Assembly: GCA_020073495.1 (NCBI GenBank)
Contig: JAIQFD010000008.1
Coordinates: 31,537-95,536, forward strand
Length of the DNA stretch: 64,000 bases
Source of the DNA: Terriglobia bacterium
GTDB lineage: Bacteria > Acidobacteriota > Terriglobia > Terriglobales > Acidobacteriaceae
Direction: 5' to 3'
This document shows positions 34,787 through 44,229 of this stretch, piece after piece. The first letter of the stretch is position 1, and each line of letters opens with the position of its first letter. A program made the position numbers and the translations under genes. The notes beneath the pieces were generated by a model that was not told where the DNA came from, made no database searches, and saw only the letters and a list, made by a program, of their open reading frames with translations.

Positions 34787-37162
34787 TTATCTGAGGGATT
34801 GTTCCACTTCGCTCAGCCAGTCGGGGCGCTTGAGGACTTCGCGGGGCTTGGGGCCGTCAGCGGCGCCCACGATGCCGTCCCGCTCCATCAGGTCGATGAG
34901 GTGGGCGGCGCGGCCGTAGCCGATGCGCAGGCGCCGCTGCAGCAGGGAAGTCGAAGCCTTGCCGAACTCCAGCACCAGGCGCACGGCATCTTCGTAAAGC
35001 TCGTCGTTCTCTTCGTCGCCGCCTTCTCCGGCGCCGGGTGAGCCCGCCTCCGCCTTGCCGTTCTCGTCCTTGGGAGCTTCGAGGAATTTCTGCTCGTACT
35101 GCGCGGTGCCCTGCTGGCGCCAGAACTCGACCACCGCCGCGATCTCCTTCTCGGTGACGAGCGGGGCATGCAAGCGGTGCACGCGCGCCGAGCCCGAGGG
35201 CAGGTAGAGCATATCGCCGCGGCCGAGCAGCGATTCGGAGCCGTTGGCGTCCAGGATGGTGCGCGAGTCCACCTTAGTCGCTACGCGGAAGGAGATACGC
35301 GCGGGGAAGTTAGCTTTGATGAGGCCGGTGATGACGTCCACCGACGGGCGCTGCGTCGCCAGCACGAGGTGGATGCCGACGGCGCGCGCCATCTGCGCCA
35401 GGCGCGTGATGGATTCCTCGACGTTGTGCCCGTCGAGCATCATGAGATCCGCCAACTCGTCGATGATGATGATGATGTACGGCAGCGGGTGGTGATCGCC
35501 GTCCGCCTGCTCGAACAGGCTCGGGGTCTCGCCTTCGAATAATCTGTTGTACTGATCGATGTTGCGCACGCCCTTTTCCGCCAGCAGCTTCAGTCGCTTT
35601 TCCATCTCCCGCACCGCATTGCGCAGGGCGACAGCGGCTACCTTGGGCTCCGTAATGATGGGCGTGAACAGGTGCGGCACGCCTTCGTACACGCCCAGCT
35701 CCAGGCGCTTCGGGTCCACCAGGATCAGGCGCACCTGGTCGGGTGTCGCCTTGTACAGCATGGACATGATGAAGGCGTTGATGGCCACGCTCTTGCCCGA
35801 TCCTGTCGAGCCGGCGATCAGCAAGTGCGGCATGGAGGCCAGGTCGGCGGTGACGATGCGGCCGTTGATGTCCTTGCCCATGGAGAGCGTCAGCTTGGAT
35901 TTCGAGCCGGCGAATTCCTGCGCCTCGATGACCTCGCGCAGCCAGATGGTCTCGCGCTCGCGGTTCGGCACTTGGATGCCGACCGTGGACTTGCCCGGCA
36001 TGCGCTCGATGAGGATGCTCTCGGCGCGCAGGCCGAGGCAGAGGTCGTCGCACAGGCTGGTGATCCGCGAGTACTTGATCCCGGCCTCGGGCTTGTACTC
36101 GTAGGTGGTCACGACCGGGCCGGGATTGATGTGCGTCACTGTCCCGCGCACGTCGAATTCGGCGCACTTCTCGGTCAGGACCTGCGCCAGGTTGCGCAGC
36201 TCCTCCTCGTCGATGGACTGCTGCCCCTCGGGACGATGCAGCAGGGAACTGGAAGGCAGCTTGTAGCCGCCGGAAACGCGCGGCAGCACGGTTTTGTTCT
36301 TCAGCGAGACGTCGGCGCGCATGCCGATGCCGGGGGCGTCGCCGGCAGCAGTTGCCGATGCCGGGAAAGGCGCGGGCGCGGACAGAGGCGCGGCGGCCGG
36401 AGTCGGCACCGACGCCTCCATGACCTTCTCGATTCCGGTCTTCTCCCTCTTCTCTTCGAGCGGCCTCTTGGCGGTGACCAGTTGGGTGGTGACCAGCGGC
36501 TTGGTCTTGGCAGTACGGCGCCGTTCCAGCTCCTGCTGGACCTTGGCCTTGGCGCGCAGCATGCGCCAATCCTGGAAGCGGTCCCAGGCGGCGAAGGCGA
36601 AGCGCGTCTCCAGCCAGATGCGCATCGCGCCGAAGCTGAAGGCGGTGGAGAGGTAGAGCGCGACCGCGATGATGGCCGCGCAGACGATGTATGCCCCGGT
36701 CAGGTTGAAGTAGTGGATGAGGGCATCGCCGACGATGCGTCCCAGCAGGCCCTCGATGGGCACCGCGTGCACCCAGCGCCAGTGCCAGGGCAGAAGCGCC
36801 AGCATTCCGGGCACAAAGATCAGCAGGGCCAGCGCGCCGGCAAACTTCGCTCCGGGTGAGCTCACCGTGCGCGACTTGAACCAACGCGCTCCCAGCATGC
36901 CCAGCATCACCGGCAGCAGGAAGATCCCGATGCCGAAGCCTTGCAGCAGCAGGTCGCTGGTGACGGCGCCGAACAGGCCGATCCAATTGCGCGCCGGGCT
37001 TGACGTGGGCGTAGGCGCAGCCGTGTTTATGGAGCGGTCGAGCGGAGAATAGGACGCGAGCGCGAGGAAAAGGAGGATCGCGGAGACGAACAGCAGAAAC
37101 CCGATCAGCTCATTGAGCCGCCGGTTGCCGGTGGGCGTGAATAGCCGAGTAAAGAACTTCAT
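34787..37162 (-). CDS. ftsK: DNA translocase FtsK/SpoIIIE
   Basis: Septum-located chromosome translocase, 791 residues. N-terminus has four to five membrane helices (ELIGFLLFVSAILLFLALAS, LLIFVPGMLALLPWHW, AYIVCAAIIAVALYLS). A Pro/Ala-rich linker follows (about 260-300). The motor domain holds Walker A IAGSTGSGKSVAINAF, Walker B YIIIIIDELADLMM and RPSVDVITGLIKANFPARI. The C-terminal gamma winged helix (LLQRRLRIGYGRAAHLIDLM) reads the orienting KOPS sequences. An Asp/Glu-rich spacer separates motor and gamma. Confidence 0.96.
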   Translation of the reverse strand: MKFFTRLFTPTGNRRLNELIGFLLFVSAILLFLALASYSPLDRSINTAAPTPTSSPARNWIGLFGAVTSDLLLQGFGIGIFLLPVMLGMLGARWFKSRTVSSPGAKFAGALALLIFVPGMLALLPWHWRWVHAVPIEGLLGRIVGDALIHYFNLTGAYIVCAAIIAVALYLSTAFSFGAMRIWLETRFAFAAWDRFQDWRMLRAKAKVQQELERRRTAKTKPLVTTQLVTAKRPLEEKREKTGIEKVMEASVPTPAAAPLSAPAPFPASATAAGDAPGIGMRADVSLKNKTVLPRVSGGYKLPSSSLLHRPEGQQSIDEEELRNLAQVLTEKCAEFDVRGTVTHINPGPVVTTYEYKPEAGIKYSRITSLCDDLCLGLRAESILIERMPGKSTVGIQVPNRERETIWLREVIEAQEFAGSKSKLTLSMGKDINGRIVTADLASMPHLLIAGSTGSGKSVAINAFIMSMLYKATPDQVRLILVDPKRLELGVYEGVPHLFTPIITEPKVAAVALRNAVREMEKRLKLLAEKGVRNIDQYNRLFEGETPSLFEQADGDHHPLPYIIIIIDELADLMMLDGHNVEESITRLAQMARAVGIHLVLATQRPSVDVITGLIKANFPARISFRVATKVDSRTILDANGSESLLGRGDMLYLPSGSARVHRLHAPLVTEKEIAAVVEFWRQQGTAQYEQKFLEAPKDENGKAEAGSPGAGEGGDEENDELYEDAVRLVLEFGKASTSLLQRRLRIGYGRAAHLIDLMERDGIVGAADGPKPREVLKRPDWLSEVEQSLR

Positions 37163-37306
37163 TTAGGCGTATTCGTCCTCAACAAAGACAAAAGTGTCTT
37201 ATCGCTGTTGAGAATCCACGAAGTACGCCAGAGCCAGGCTGATTATGGCAGAAACTGTCTGTAAGACAAGCAGTTTTTGGCCGGGAAGATCAGGAAGTTA
37301 AGCCCG

Positions 37307-38194
37307 TTATCCGCGCAGGGCCCAGACCAGGACGGCTGCGCCGACGATCAGGCGATACACCGCGAACGGCACGAACCCGCGGGTGCGTACCCAGTTCATA
37401 AACCAGGCGACCACACCGTAGGCGACCACGAACGAAACCACGAAGCCGATGCCCAGCAACACCCATCCGTGTTGGTCTATCCCCAGGGAACCCAGCGGGT
37501 TGGCGCCGCCATGCCGGAGCGATTTATACAGGTCATAGAGCGTGGCCGCTACCATGGTCGGAATGGAGAGGAAGAAGGAGAACTCCAACGCCGCGGGCCG
37601 GTTCATTCCCGTCAACTGTCCCGCGGCTATGGTGGACATGGAGCGCGAAGTGCCGGGGAAGACGGCGGAGAAGATCTGGCAGATGCCGATCCAGACGGCC
37701 TGCGGCAGGGTCATGTCCTCGACGCGGCTGGTCGGCTTGTTGAAGGCGAGGAAGTCGGCGCCGCGGTTGTCGAGCGCTCCGTAGGCGTTGTCCACCACCC
37801 ACATCACCACTCCGCCGACCACCAGGGACATGCCCATCACAAACAGGCTCTCGAGGTGCTTGCCGATGATCTTGGTCATCAGCAGCGCGGGCCCCGCGGT
37901 GAAGACGAAGGCGATCATGGTCAGCCCGACCGGGTGGGTCAGCGCGTTGCGGTCGCCGCGCTCGCCTCGCGGGAAATTGGAGAGAAACTTGGCAATGCGG
38001 GAGCGGAAATAAAACGGCAGGCACAGAATGGCGCCGAGCTGGATGACGATGGTGAACATCTTCCAGTAGCCGTCCTTGAGGCTGATGTGCATCAGCGCCT
38101 CGGCGATGCGCAGGTGCGCCGTCGAACTGACGGGAAGAAATTCGGTTAGGCCTTCGATGACACCCAGGATTATGGATAGGACGTAGTCGTTCAA
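37307..38194 (-). CDS. uppP: Undecaprenyl-diphosphatase
   Basis: Membrane phosphatase (BacA family) that recycles undecaprenyl pyrophosphate for peptidoglycan synthesis and gives bacitracin tolerance. The signature GVIEGLTEFLPVSSTAHL and FPGTSRSMSTIAAGQLTG are intact; about eight hydrophobic helices fit the family. 295 residues. It is followed 24 bases upstream by a TPR/SH3 protein gene on the same strand, with which it may be co-transcribed. Confidence 0.95.
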   Translation of the reverse strand: MNDYVLSIILGVIEGLTEFLPVSSTAHLRIAEALMHISLKDGYWKMFTIVIQLGAILCLPFYFRSRIAKFLSNFPRGERGDRNALTHPVGLTMIAFVFTAGPALLMTKIIGKHLESLFVMGMSLVVGGVVMWVVDNAYGALDNRGADFLAFNKPTSRVEDMTLPQAVWIGICQIFSAVFPGTSRSMSTIAAGQLTGMNRPAALEFSFFLSIPTMVAATLYDLYKSLRHGGANPLGSLGIDQHGWVLLGIGFVVSFVVAYGVVAWFMNWVRTRGFVPFAVYRLIVGAAVLVWALRG

Positions 38195-38218
38195 TCTCCC
38201 CCCACTGGCTCCGTCTCG

Positions 38219-39157
38219 CTACTCGACCGCGGGCCCGTACGTGTTCACGCCCTGCTCGACCAGGAAGGCGAGCCGCTGGGCGCGCGCCGCCCAATCGGTC
38301 TGCGGATATGCCGAGATCAGGTGTTGCGACAAACTTATTGCGCGCTGCTTGGCTCCGGCGGATTTTCCGCCCTCATTGCCGCTCTTGTAGAGCTCGATCA
38401 GCGCGGCCTGCCGCCAGGCGGCGTTGTACAGCGCTTCCGCCGCGGCGGGCGACTGCGGGTGCTGGGCGGCGTATTTCTCGTAAAACTCGGACTCTTTCTC
38501 AGGGCATTTGGGCAGGCCCTCCCAATCGCGGCAGAGCTTCACGTCGATGAGACGGTATTCCGCAAGGTCCGCCCACTTCGTCCCACGGAACTTCTTGGTG
38601 ACCATTTTCATCAGCGAATCGTCGAGCTCCGCGGTCGTACCCATCCCGATCTGGTCGGCAGGGCGCCGGAAGAACTTGTCGGAAAAATCGAGCTGCCACT
38701 GAACATCGGCGGCGCGGTAGAGCGCTTCTCCGGCCAGCGGCGATTGGGGGAACAGGTCGTAGACGGCATAGTAGAGGCGCAGCGCGTCCCGATCGGCGCC
38801 CTTGCGTCCGTGGGACTTGCTCGCCTCAGCCTCGGAGTCCAACGCTTCTCCGAAGATGATGCGGTCGCCGTTGGGAGTATCCGTGAACACCACGCCTTTG
38901 GCGATCATCCAGCCGCTTACCTCGCGTCCTCCCTTGAGAGTTGGCATCACGTGGATCCAGCCCGACGGCGCACCTCCGGGAACGGTCGTCAGCTCGCGGC
39001 CGCGCTCCATCTCGACCAGCTTCGCTGAGGACGTGTCCGGCGAAAGATAGACGATGGCGGGCCGGATGTTGAATCCGCGATTGGCGTTCCCGGCGGCGCA
39101 GGTCGCGGCGCAGAGCGCAAGAATGACGGCGGGGATTTTCCAAGGTCCGGGGAACAT
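38219..39157 (-). CDS. Secreted SH3-like/TPR hypothetical protein
   Basis: A 312-residue protein with a signal peptide (IPAVILALCAATCAAG). An SH3-like region (RPAIVYLSPDTSSAKLVEME, followed by SGWIHVMPTLKGG) precedes a helical part with TPR-like pairs (LAGEALYRAADVQWQL, PAAAEALYNAAWRQAALIEL, KQRAISLSQHLISAYPQT). It looks like an envelope or cell-wall associated repeat protein. Precise function not recognised. Between ilvA-like and uppP genes, both within 25 bases, so it may be part of one transcript. Confidence 0.7.
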   Translation of the reverse strand: MFPGPWKIPAVILALCAATCAAGNANRGFNIRPAIVYLSPDTSSAKLVEMERGRELTTVPGGAPSGWIHVMPTLKGGREVSGWMIAKGVVFTDTPNGDRIIFGEALDSEAEASKSHGRKGADRDALRLYYAVYDLFPQSPLAGEALYRAADVQWQLDFSDKFFRRPADQIGMGTTAELDDSLMKMVTKKFRGTKWADLAEYRLIDVKLCRDWEGLPKCPEKESEFYEKYAAQHPQSPAAAEALYNAAWRQAALIELYKSGNEGGKSAGAKQRAISLSQHLISAYPQTDWAARAQRLAFLVEQGVNTYGPAVE

Positions 39158-39181
39158 AAAAACAGGATTCTACACTGCCGC

Positions 39182-40162
39182 TCAGCGGTGCGCCGGGACG
39201 GCGGCTCCCTTCAGCACGTCGGCGAGCAGTTCGGGCTCCACGTTGCCGCCGCTGATCACGGCCACTGTGCGGCGCACCCTCGGGAGCTCTTGCGCGCGGA
39301 AGAGAAAGGCCGCGAAGGTCACCGCGCCGCTGGGTTCCGCTACCAGGTGGGCGCTGAGCGCGAGGCGGCGCATGGCCTCGCGGATCTCGTCCTCGCTCAC
39401 GGTGATGATGTCGTCCACGTAGCGGCGCACGTGCTCGAAATTTATGGCGCCCAGGCTCTGCGTGCGCAGTCCGTCGCAAATGGTGCGCGTGGTCTTCTCC
39501 GCAGACCAGGTGACGAGGTGGCCGGTGCGCAGACTCTCCTGGGCGTCTGCCGAGAGCTCGGGCTCGCAACCGATGACTTTTACTTCCGGTCGGCTGAGCT
39601 TGATCGCCGTGGCGATGCCGCTGAGCAGCCCGCCTCCGCTGACAGGAGAGAGGACGCATTCGACGTCGGGGAGGTCTTCCAGGATCTCGAGACCCGCGGT
39701 GCCCTGGCCGGCGATGATCTGCTCGTCGTTGTAAGGCGGAATGATGGCGTAGCCGTGCAGTGCGGCGAGCTCCTCCGCTTTCGCTTGGCGCTCGGAACTC
39801 GCCGGGCCGACGAAGACGATCTCGGCGCCAAGAGTCCTGGTGGCTTCGACCTTGGTTTTCGGCGTGTTGGCGGGCATCACGACGACGGCCTTGATACCCA
39901 CGGCGCGCGCTGCGTAAGCCACGCCCTGCGCGTGATTGCCGCTGGAGTAGGTGATGACGCCGCGCCGGCGCTCCTGCTCGGGCAAAGAAGCGATCTTGTT
40001 GTAGGCGCCGCGGATCTTGAAGGCCCCGATGGGCTGGAGGTTTTCGGGCTTGAAGTAGAGCTGGCGGTCCGCATCGCCGTGCGGGCAGGGGATCAGCGGC
40101 GTGTGTAGAGCGACGCCCTTGATCCGCTGTTGCGCCTGCTTGATTTCCTCGAGTGTGACCAT
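39182..40162 (-). CDS. Threonine/serine dehydratase (PLP, fold type II)
   Basis: Threonine ammonia-lyase or serine racemase-like PLP enzyme, 326 residues, without an ACT regulatory domain, so catabolic (TdcB/IlvA-like short form). Schiff-base Lys in IGAFKIRGAYNKI, SSGNHAQGVA (PLP-ring-stacking motif), and the phosphate cradle SGGGLLSGIATA are clear. ATP/allosteric segments are not evident. Either isoleucine synthesis or serine/threonine breakdown is possible. The gene lies 24 bases past the TPR protein gene in the same direction. Confidence 0.85.
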   Translation of the reverse strand: MVTLEEIKQAQQRIKGVALHTPLIPCPHGDADRQLYFKPENLQPIGAFKIRGAYNKIASLPEQERRRGVITYSSGNHAQGVAYAARAVGIKAVVVMPANTPKTKVEATRTLGAEIVFVGPASSERQAKAEELAALHGYAIIPPYNDEQIIAGQGTAGLEILEDLPDVECVLSPVSGGGLLSGIATAIKLSRPEVKVIGCEPELSADAQESLRTGHLVTWSAEKTTRTICDGLRTQSLGAINFEHVRRYVDDIITVSEDEIREAMRRLALSAHLVAEPSGAVTFAAFLFRAQELPRVRRTVAVISGGNVEPELLADVLKGAAVPAHR

Positions 40163-40210
40163 TGAACGATTCTACCTTCAAGGTCCGGGCACGCCCCAGC
40201 ACCTGAGGAC

Positions 40211-40252
40211 GAGGAACCAGAAACGAGGAACTAGAAACTAGAAACTAGATCT
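40211..40252. repeat. Heptanucleotide tandem array (variants of NAGAAAC)x6
   Basis: Six 7-base units: GAGGAAC, CAGAAAC, GAGGAAC, TAGAAAC, TAGAAAC, TAGATCT. The last units contain the TAG stop codon (minus strand) of the RNase J gene at 40245. Confidence 0.85.
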
Positions 40253-41915
40253 CCAGGATCACCGGCATGATCAGGGGGCGGCGCTGCGTGTTCTTGACGA
40301 TGTAGCGCTTGAGGTCGGCGCGGATCTTTTCCTTGATGACGCCGTAGTCGCCCTTCTCTTCCTCACTGGACTCGTCCAGCGTCTTCAGGATGACGTTGCG
40401 CGCCTCGACCAGGAAGCCGTTCTCCGCTCCCGCGGCGGCAAAGCCGCGCATCACGATCTCCGGCGTACGCTCGACTCTGCCGGTCTGCTTGTTGATGGCG
40501 ATGATGGGCAACACGATGCCGTCCTCGCTTAGAGCGCGGCGGTCCTTCATGACCAGGTCCTCGACCACGTCGCCCATGGAGCCGGAATCGATGCACACCC
40601 GGCCCACCGTCGTCTTGCCCGCCTTGCGCGCCCCCAGCTCGTCGAATTCCAGGATCTCGCCCGACTCCAGCAGCAGGACGTTGCCCACCGCGCCGTGCAT
40701 GGAGGCGGCCAGCTCCCCGTGGCGCTTCAGTTGCCGGTACTCGCCGTGGATGGGGATGAAATACTTCGGCTTCACCAGGTTGATGATGAGCTTGAGCTCT
40801 TCCTGGCTGGCGTGTCCGCTGACGTGGACCGGAGGGTAGGTGCCGTCTTCGTACACCACCAGCGCCTCGCGGCGGAAGAGGTGGTCGATCATCCGGTAGA
40901 TGCTTTTCTCGTTGCCGGGGATGATGCGCGAAGAGAGCACGACCGTGTCGCCGCGCTCGATCTTGGCGTGCTTGTGATTGTCCACCGCGGCGCGCGAGAG
41001 GGCCGACATGGGCTCGCCTTGCGTGCCGCTGATGAGCACGCAGACCTTGTCCGGCGCGAAGTCCTTGACCTGTCCGGCATGGATCAGGGTGCCGTCGGGG
41101 ATATCGAGGTAGCCAAGGTCCATGGCGATCTCGGCCGATTCATTCATGGAGCGGCCGATCAGCGCCACTTTCCGCCCGTGCTCCACCGCCATCTCGATGG
41201 CCACCTTGATGCGGTGGATGGAGGACGAGAAACAGGAGATGAACAGCCGCCGGTCGGCGCGCAGGTACACTTCGTCGAATTTGCGCCGCACCGCGCGCTC
41301 GCTCGGCGTGTAGCCCGGGCGCTCGACGTTGGTGGAATCCTGGAAGAGCGCCAGCACGCCGGCCTTGCCGTATTCCGCGAAGGTGTGCAGGTCGAACAGG
41401 CGGTTGTCGGTGGGAGTGGGATCGACTTTGAAGTCGCCCGTGTGGATGATCACGCCCAGCGGCGTATGGATGGCCAGCGCCACGCAATCCACCAGGCTGT
41501 GCGTTACCTGGATGGGATTGATGGTGAAGGGACCGATGGTGAAGCGGTCGCCGGGCCGGATGTCTTCGAGAAAGGCGTTCTCGAGCAGCCCATGTTCCTC
41601 GAGCTTGTTCTCCACGTAGGCCAGCGTGAACTCGGTGCCGTAGATGGGGACGTTCAGCTCGTTGAGGATCCAGGGCAGCGCGCCGATGTGGTCCTCGTGG
41701 CCGTGGGTGAGCACGATCGCGCGCACCTTGTCCCGGTTCTCCAGCAGGTAGGTGATGTCGGGGACGACGATGTCCACGCCCAGCAGCTCGGCCTCGGGGA
41801 ACATCAGCCCGGCGTCGATGACGATGATGTCATCGCCCCAGCGCACGGCCATGCAGTTCATCCCGAACTCGCCCAGGCCGCCCAGCGGCACGATATGGAG
41901 TTTTCCGGCAGGCAT
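40245..41915 (-). CDS. rnj: Ribonuclease J
   Basis: Metallo-beta-lactamase/beta-CASP RNase with 5'-exo and endo activity in mRNA decay and rRNA maturation, 556 residues. Motif HxHxDH is LTHGHEDHIGALPW; IHTGDFKVDPTP holds the Asp and SGHASQEELKLI the beta-CASP His. The C-terminal domain is complete. ATG at 41915 (MPAGKLHIVPLGGLGEFGMN) is chosen; the frame continues upstream but into the divergent EcsC gene region. RNase J alone, without RNase E genes here, suits this phylum. Confidence 0.93.
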   Translation of the reverse strand: MPAGKLHIVPLGGLGEFGMNCMAVRWGDDIIVIDAGLMFPEAELLGVDIVVPDITYLLENRDKVRAIVLTHGHEDHIGALPWILNELNVPIYGTEFTLAYVENKLEEHGLLENAFLEDIRPGDRFTIGPFTINPIQVTHSLVDCVALAIHTPLGVIIHTGDFKVDPTPTDNRLFDLHTFAEYGKAGVLALFQDSTNVERPGYTPSERAVRRKFDEVYLRADRRLFISCFSSSIHRIKVAIEMAVEHGRKVALIGRSMNESAEIAMDLGYLDIPDGTLIHAGQVKDFAPDKVCVLISGTQGEPMSALSRAAVDNHKHAKIERGDTVVLSSRIIPGNEKSIYRMIDHLFRREALVVYEDGTYPPVHVSGHASQEELKLIINLVKPKYFIPIHGEYRQLKRHGELAASMHGAVGNVLLLESGEILEFDELGARKAGKTTVGRVCIDSGSMGDVVEDLVMKDRRALSEDGIVLPIIAINKQTGRVERTPEIVMRGFAAAGAENGFLVEARNVILKTLDESSEEEKGDYGVIKEKIRADLKRYIVKNTQRRPLIMPVILEI

Positions 41916-42060
41916 CGCTAAAACACTGATGCTAGCACACTGGCTCTGTCGCCATCGGGCCATCTGGCGATCCGGCCGTATGGCCGAGTACTTTCTCCTC
42001 GCTCGGCTCGAGGACGCGATGGCCCGATCGCTCGTTGCGAAAAGCGGTACACTGAAGCGG

Positions 42061-42735
42061 ATGTCGTCCCCAGGGTGGCTTTCCCGGCGCTTCGAAAGCG
42101 TGATCCGCGGCAGCCTGACGCGCGCATACGAGACCGTGCGCGTGGATCCGGCGCATTTCCTGTTCCAACTCCAGGGAGCGCATGGGCTCCCCATTTCCAC
42201 GTTTCGCGGCATGGCGACGCTTCCCATCGAGACCGTGGATGAGGTCGCCGAGCACACCATTCGCGCCGGCATGAAGATCGCGGCGGTGGAGGGCGCGGGC
42301 CTGGGTCTGGGCGGGATCCTCACCGTCGTCCCCGACATGGGGATCCTGGCCGCTATCACGCTGCGCACGGTGCAGAAGCTGAGCTTGATCTACGGCTTCG
42401 AATTCAACACCGATGACGAAGTCGCCGAGCTGTGGGTGGCCATGGCGAGCGCCGCCGGGGTGGACATCAGCCGGGAACTGGTCGAAAAGGAGATCGTCAA
42501 CCGCTTCGTGCCGCGAGTGATCCGGCGCATCGCGACGCAAGCCAGCGCTGAGTTTGTGGAGAAGTGGACGGGGCGGCTTATCCCGCTGCTGAGCGCCGCC
42601 ATCGGCGCCGGCCTCAACTATTACTTCGTGCGCGTTTGGGGGCAACGCGCCCGGGCGCATTTCCGCCAGAAGCACATGCGCCTGCGCCAGCAGGTGCTCT
42701 CCCCCGCCGAACCACTCCAGCTGCCGGCAAACTAA
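42061..42735 (+). CDS. EcsC family protein
   Basis: A 224-residue member of the EcsC family, named from the third gene of the Bacillus ecs ABC transporter locus; function not settled, probably a peripheral membrane protein. Conserved blocks: TVDEVAEHTIRAGMKIAAVE, GAGLGLGGILTVVPDMGIL, LSLIYGFEFNTDDEVAEL, and the hydrophobic C-terminal LIPLLSAAIGAGLNYYFV. A TACACT box at 42048-42053 lies only seven bases before the ATG, so the transcript could be leaderless. Divergent from RNase J. Confidence 0.85.
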   Translation: MSSPGWLSRRFESVIRGSLTRAYETVRVDPAHFLFQLQGAHGLPISTFRGMATLPIETVDEVAEHTIRAGMKIAAVEGAGLGLGGILTVVPDMGILAAITLRTVQKLSLIYGFEFNTDDEVAELWVAMASAAGVDISRELVEKEIVNRFVPRVIRRIATQASAEFVEKWTGRLIPLLSAAIGAGLNYYFVRVWGQRARAHFRQKHMRLRQQVLSPAEPLQLPAN

Positions 42736-42746
42736 ATCTCAGCGCG

Positions 42747-42793
42747 CGGTTCGCAGAGAATCTCAATAAACTCCTCTGCGATCTCTGCGGTTG
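42747..42793. repeat. Convergent-junction inverted repeat (family D), copy D3
   Basis: TTCGCAGAGAATCTC and CTCTGCGATCTCTGCGG form an inverted repeat between convergent stops of EcsC (42735) and the symporter (42798). Confidence 0.6.
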
Positions 42794-42797
42794 ATTC

Positions 42798-44165
42798 TTA
42801 TTGTGCGGCGCCTTGCAGGACCGCGGGCGAGGGCTGCGCCTCGCCGAACTCGCCCTCCCAGCGCGCGATGACGGCGGTCGCCAGGCAGTTGCCGATCACG
42901 TTCACCGCGGTGCGCGCCATGTCCATGATGGGATCGATGCCCAGGAGCACGAAGATCGGCTCACTGGGCAGGCCGAAGGAGCTGGCAGTCGCCAGCAGGA
43001 CGACGATCGCTGCGCGCGAGACTCCCGCCACGCCCTTGCTGGTCAGCATGAGCGTCAGCATGAGCACGATCTGTTGTCCGATCGACAGATGGATACCCGC
43101 CGCCTGGGCCACGAAGATCGACGCCAGCGACAGATAGAGCGTGCTGCCGTCGAGATTGAAGCTGTAGCCGGTGGGCATGACGAACGCCACGATCGGACGC
43201 GGCACGCCGAAGGCCTCCATGGCTTCCATGGCGCGAGGCAGCGCGGCTTCGGAGCTGGAGGTGGCGAAGGCGATCGAGGCGGGCTCCGTCACTGCCCGCA
43301 CGAAGCGGCGGACCGGGATGCGCGCCAGCAGCGCGATGGGCAGCAACACCCCGCCGAGAAACACCACCAGCGAGACGTAGAGAGTGGCCAGCAGCTTGGC
43401 CAGATTCGCTAGGATGCCGATGCCCGTGTGCCCCACCGTGTAGGCGATCGCGCCGAAGATCCCGAAGGGCGCGAACAGCATCACGATGTTCGTGAACTTG
43501 AACATGACTTCCGACAGGCTCTCGGTGAACGCCAGCATCGGTTTGCGCTTGGCCTCGCTCACCATGGCCAGCGCGATCCCGAACAGGATCGAGAATACGA
43601 CGACCTGCAATACCTGGTTGTCGGCAACGGACTTGGCGATGTTCTCGGGAAATACGTGGAGGATCGTCTCGGCGGCGGTCAGCTTGGTCTGAGGTAATTC
43701 GCTGCTGCCGGCGGTCGCGGGAAGTCGGGCTCCTACGCCCGCCTTGCTGATGTTGATGGCCGCCAGGCCGATGACCAGCGCGACCGTCGTCACCAGCTCG
43801 AAGTAAACGATCGCCTTGATGCCCATGCGCCCGACCTTCTTCAGGTCGGAATGGGCGGCGATGCCGCTCACCAGCGTCCCGAAGAGCAACGGCGCGATGA
43901 TCACGCGGATCAGCCGGAGAAAGATCTGCCCCACGACCTTCAGCGCCTCCGAGTACTGCGGCAGATCGTAGCCCACCTCGGCGCCGGCGATCATGGCGAC
44001 GAAGATCCAGGTGGTGAGCGAGCGTCGGAAGACCGCATACGCGAAGAGCCCGGCGATGGCCAGCCAGCGCGTTGTGGTCAGGACCGGGGCCGGGAAGTGG
44101 GCGAGGCTGGCCACGGCGGCGACGGAAACCAGCGCGAGCGCGATCGAGAGAGTGCGCGCTTTCAT
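42798..44165 (-). CDS. Dicarboxylate/amino acid:cation symporter (DAACS)
   Basis: Glutamate/aspartate or C4-dicarboxylate symporter of the GltP/DctA fold, 455 residues with about eight helices. FATSSSEAALPRAM holds the serine-rich HP1 motif, FVMPTGYSFNLDGSTLYLSL the NMDGT-like motif of TM7, and the C-terminal region up to ARWEG completes the transport core. Downstream of dapA and dapD on the same strand with repeat B1 in between; independent or read-through transcription both possible. Confidence 0.93.
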   Translation of the reverse strand: MKARTLSIALALVSVAAVASLAHFPAPVLTTTRWLAIAGLFAYAVFRRSLTTWIFVAMIAGAEVGYDLPQYSEALKVVGQIFLRLIRVIIAPLLFGTLVSGIAAHSDLKKVGRMGIKAIVYFELVTTVALVIGLAAINISKAGVGARLPATAGSSELPQTKLTAAETILHVFPENIAKSVADNQVLQVVVFSILFGIALAMVSEAKRKPMLAFTESLSEVMFKFTNIVMLFAPFGIFGAIAYTVGHTGIGILANLAKLLATLYVSLVVFLGGVLLPIALLARIPVRRFVRAVTEPASIAFATSSSEAALPRAMEAMEAFGVPRPIVAFVMPTGYSFNLDGSTLYLSLASIFVAQAAGIHLSIGQQIVLMLTLMLTSKGVAGVSRAAIVVLLATASSFGLPSEPIFVLLGIDPIMDMARTAVNVIGNCLATAVIARWEGEFGEAQPSPAVLQGAAQ

Positions 44166-44173
44166 TTTCTCAG

Positions 44174-44215
44174 TGTCATCCCGAACGACTTTAGTCGTGA
44201 GGGACCTGCTTTTCT
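44174..44215. repeat. Interspersed hairpin repeat (family B), copy B1
   Basis: TGTCATCCCGAACGAC-TTTA-GTCGTGAGGGACCTGCTTTTCT: arms CGAC/GTCG inside flanks that recur at 46623, 47453 and 47599. Confidence 0.8.
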
Positions 44216-44229
44216 AGACTGGTTGCGGC

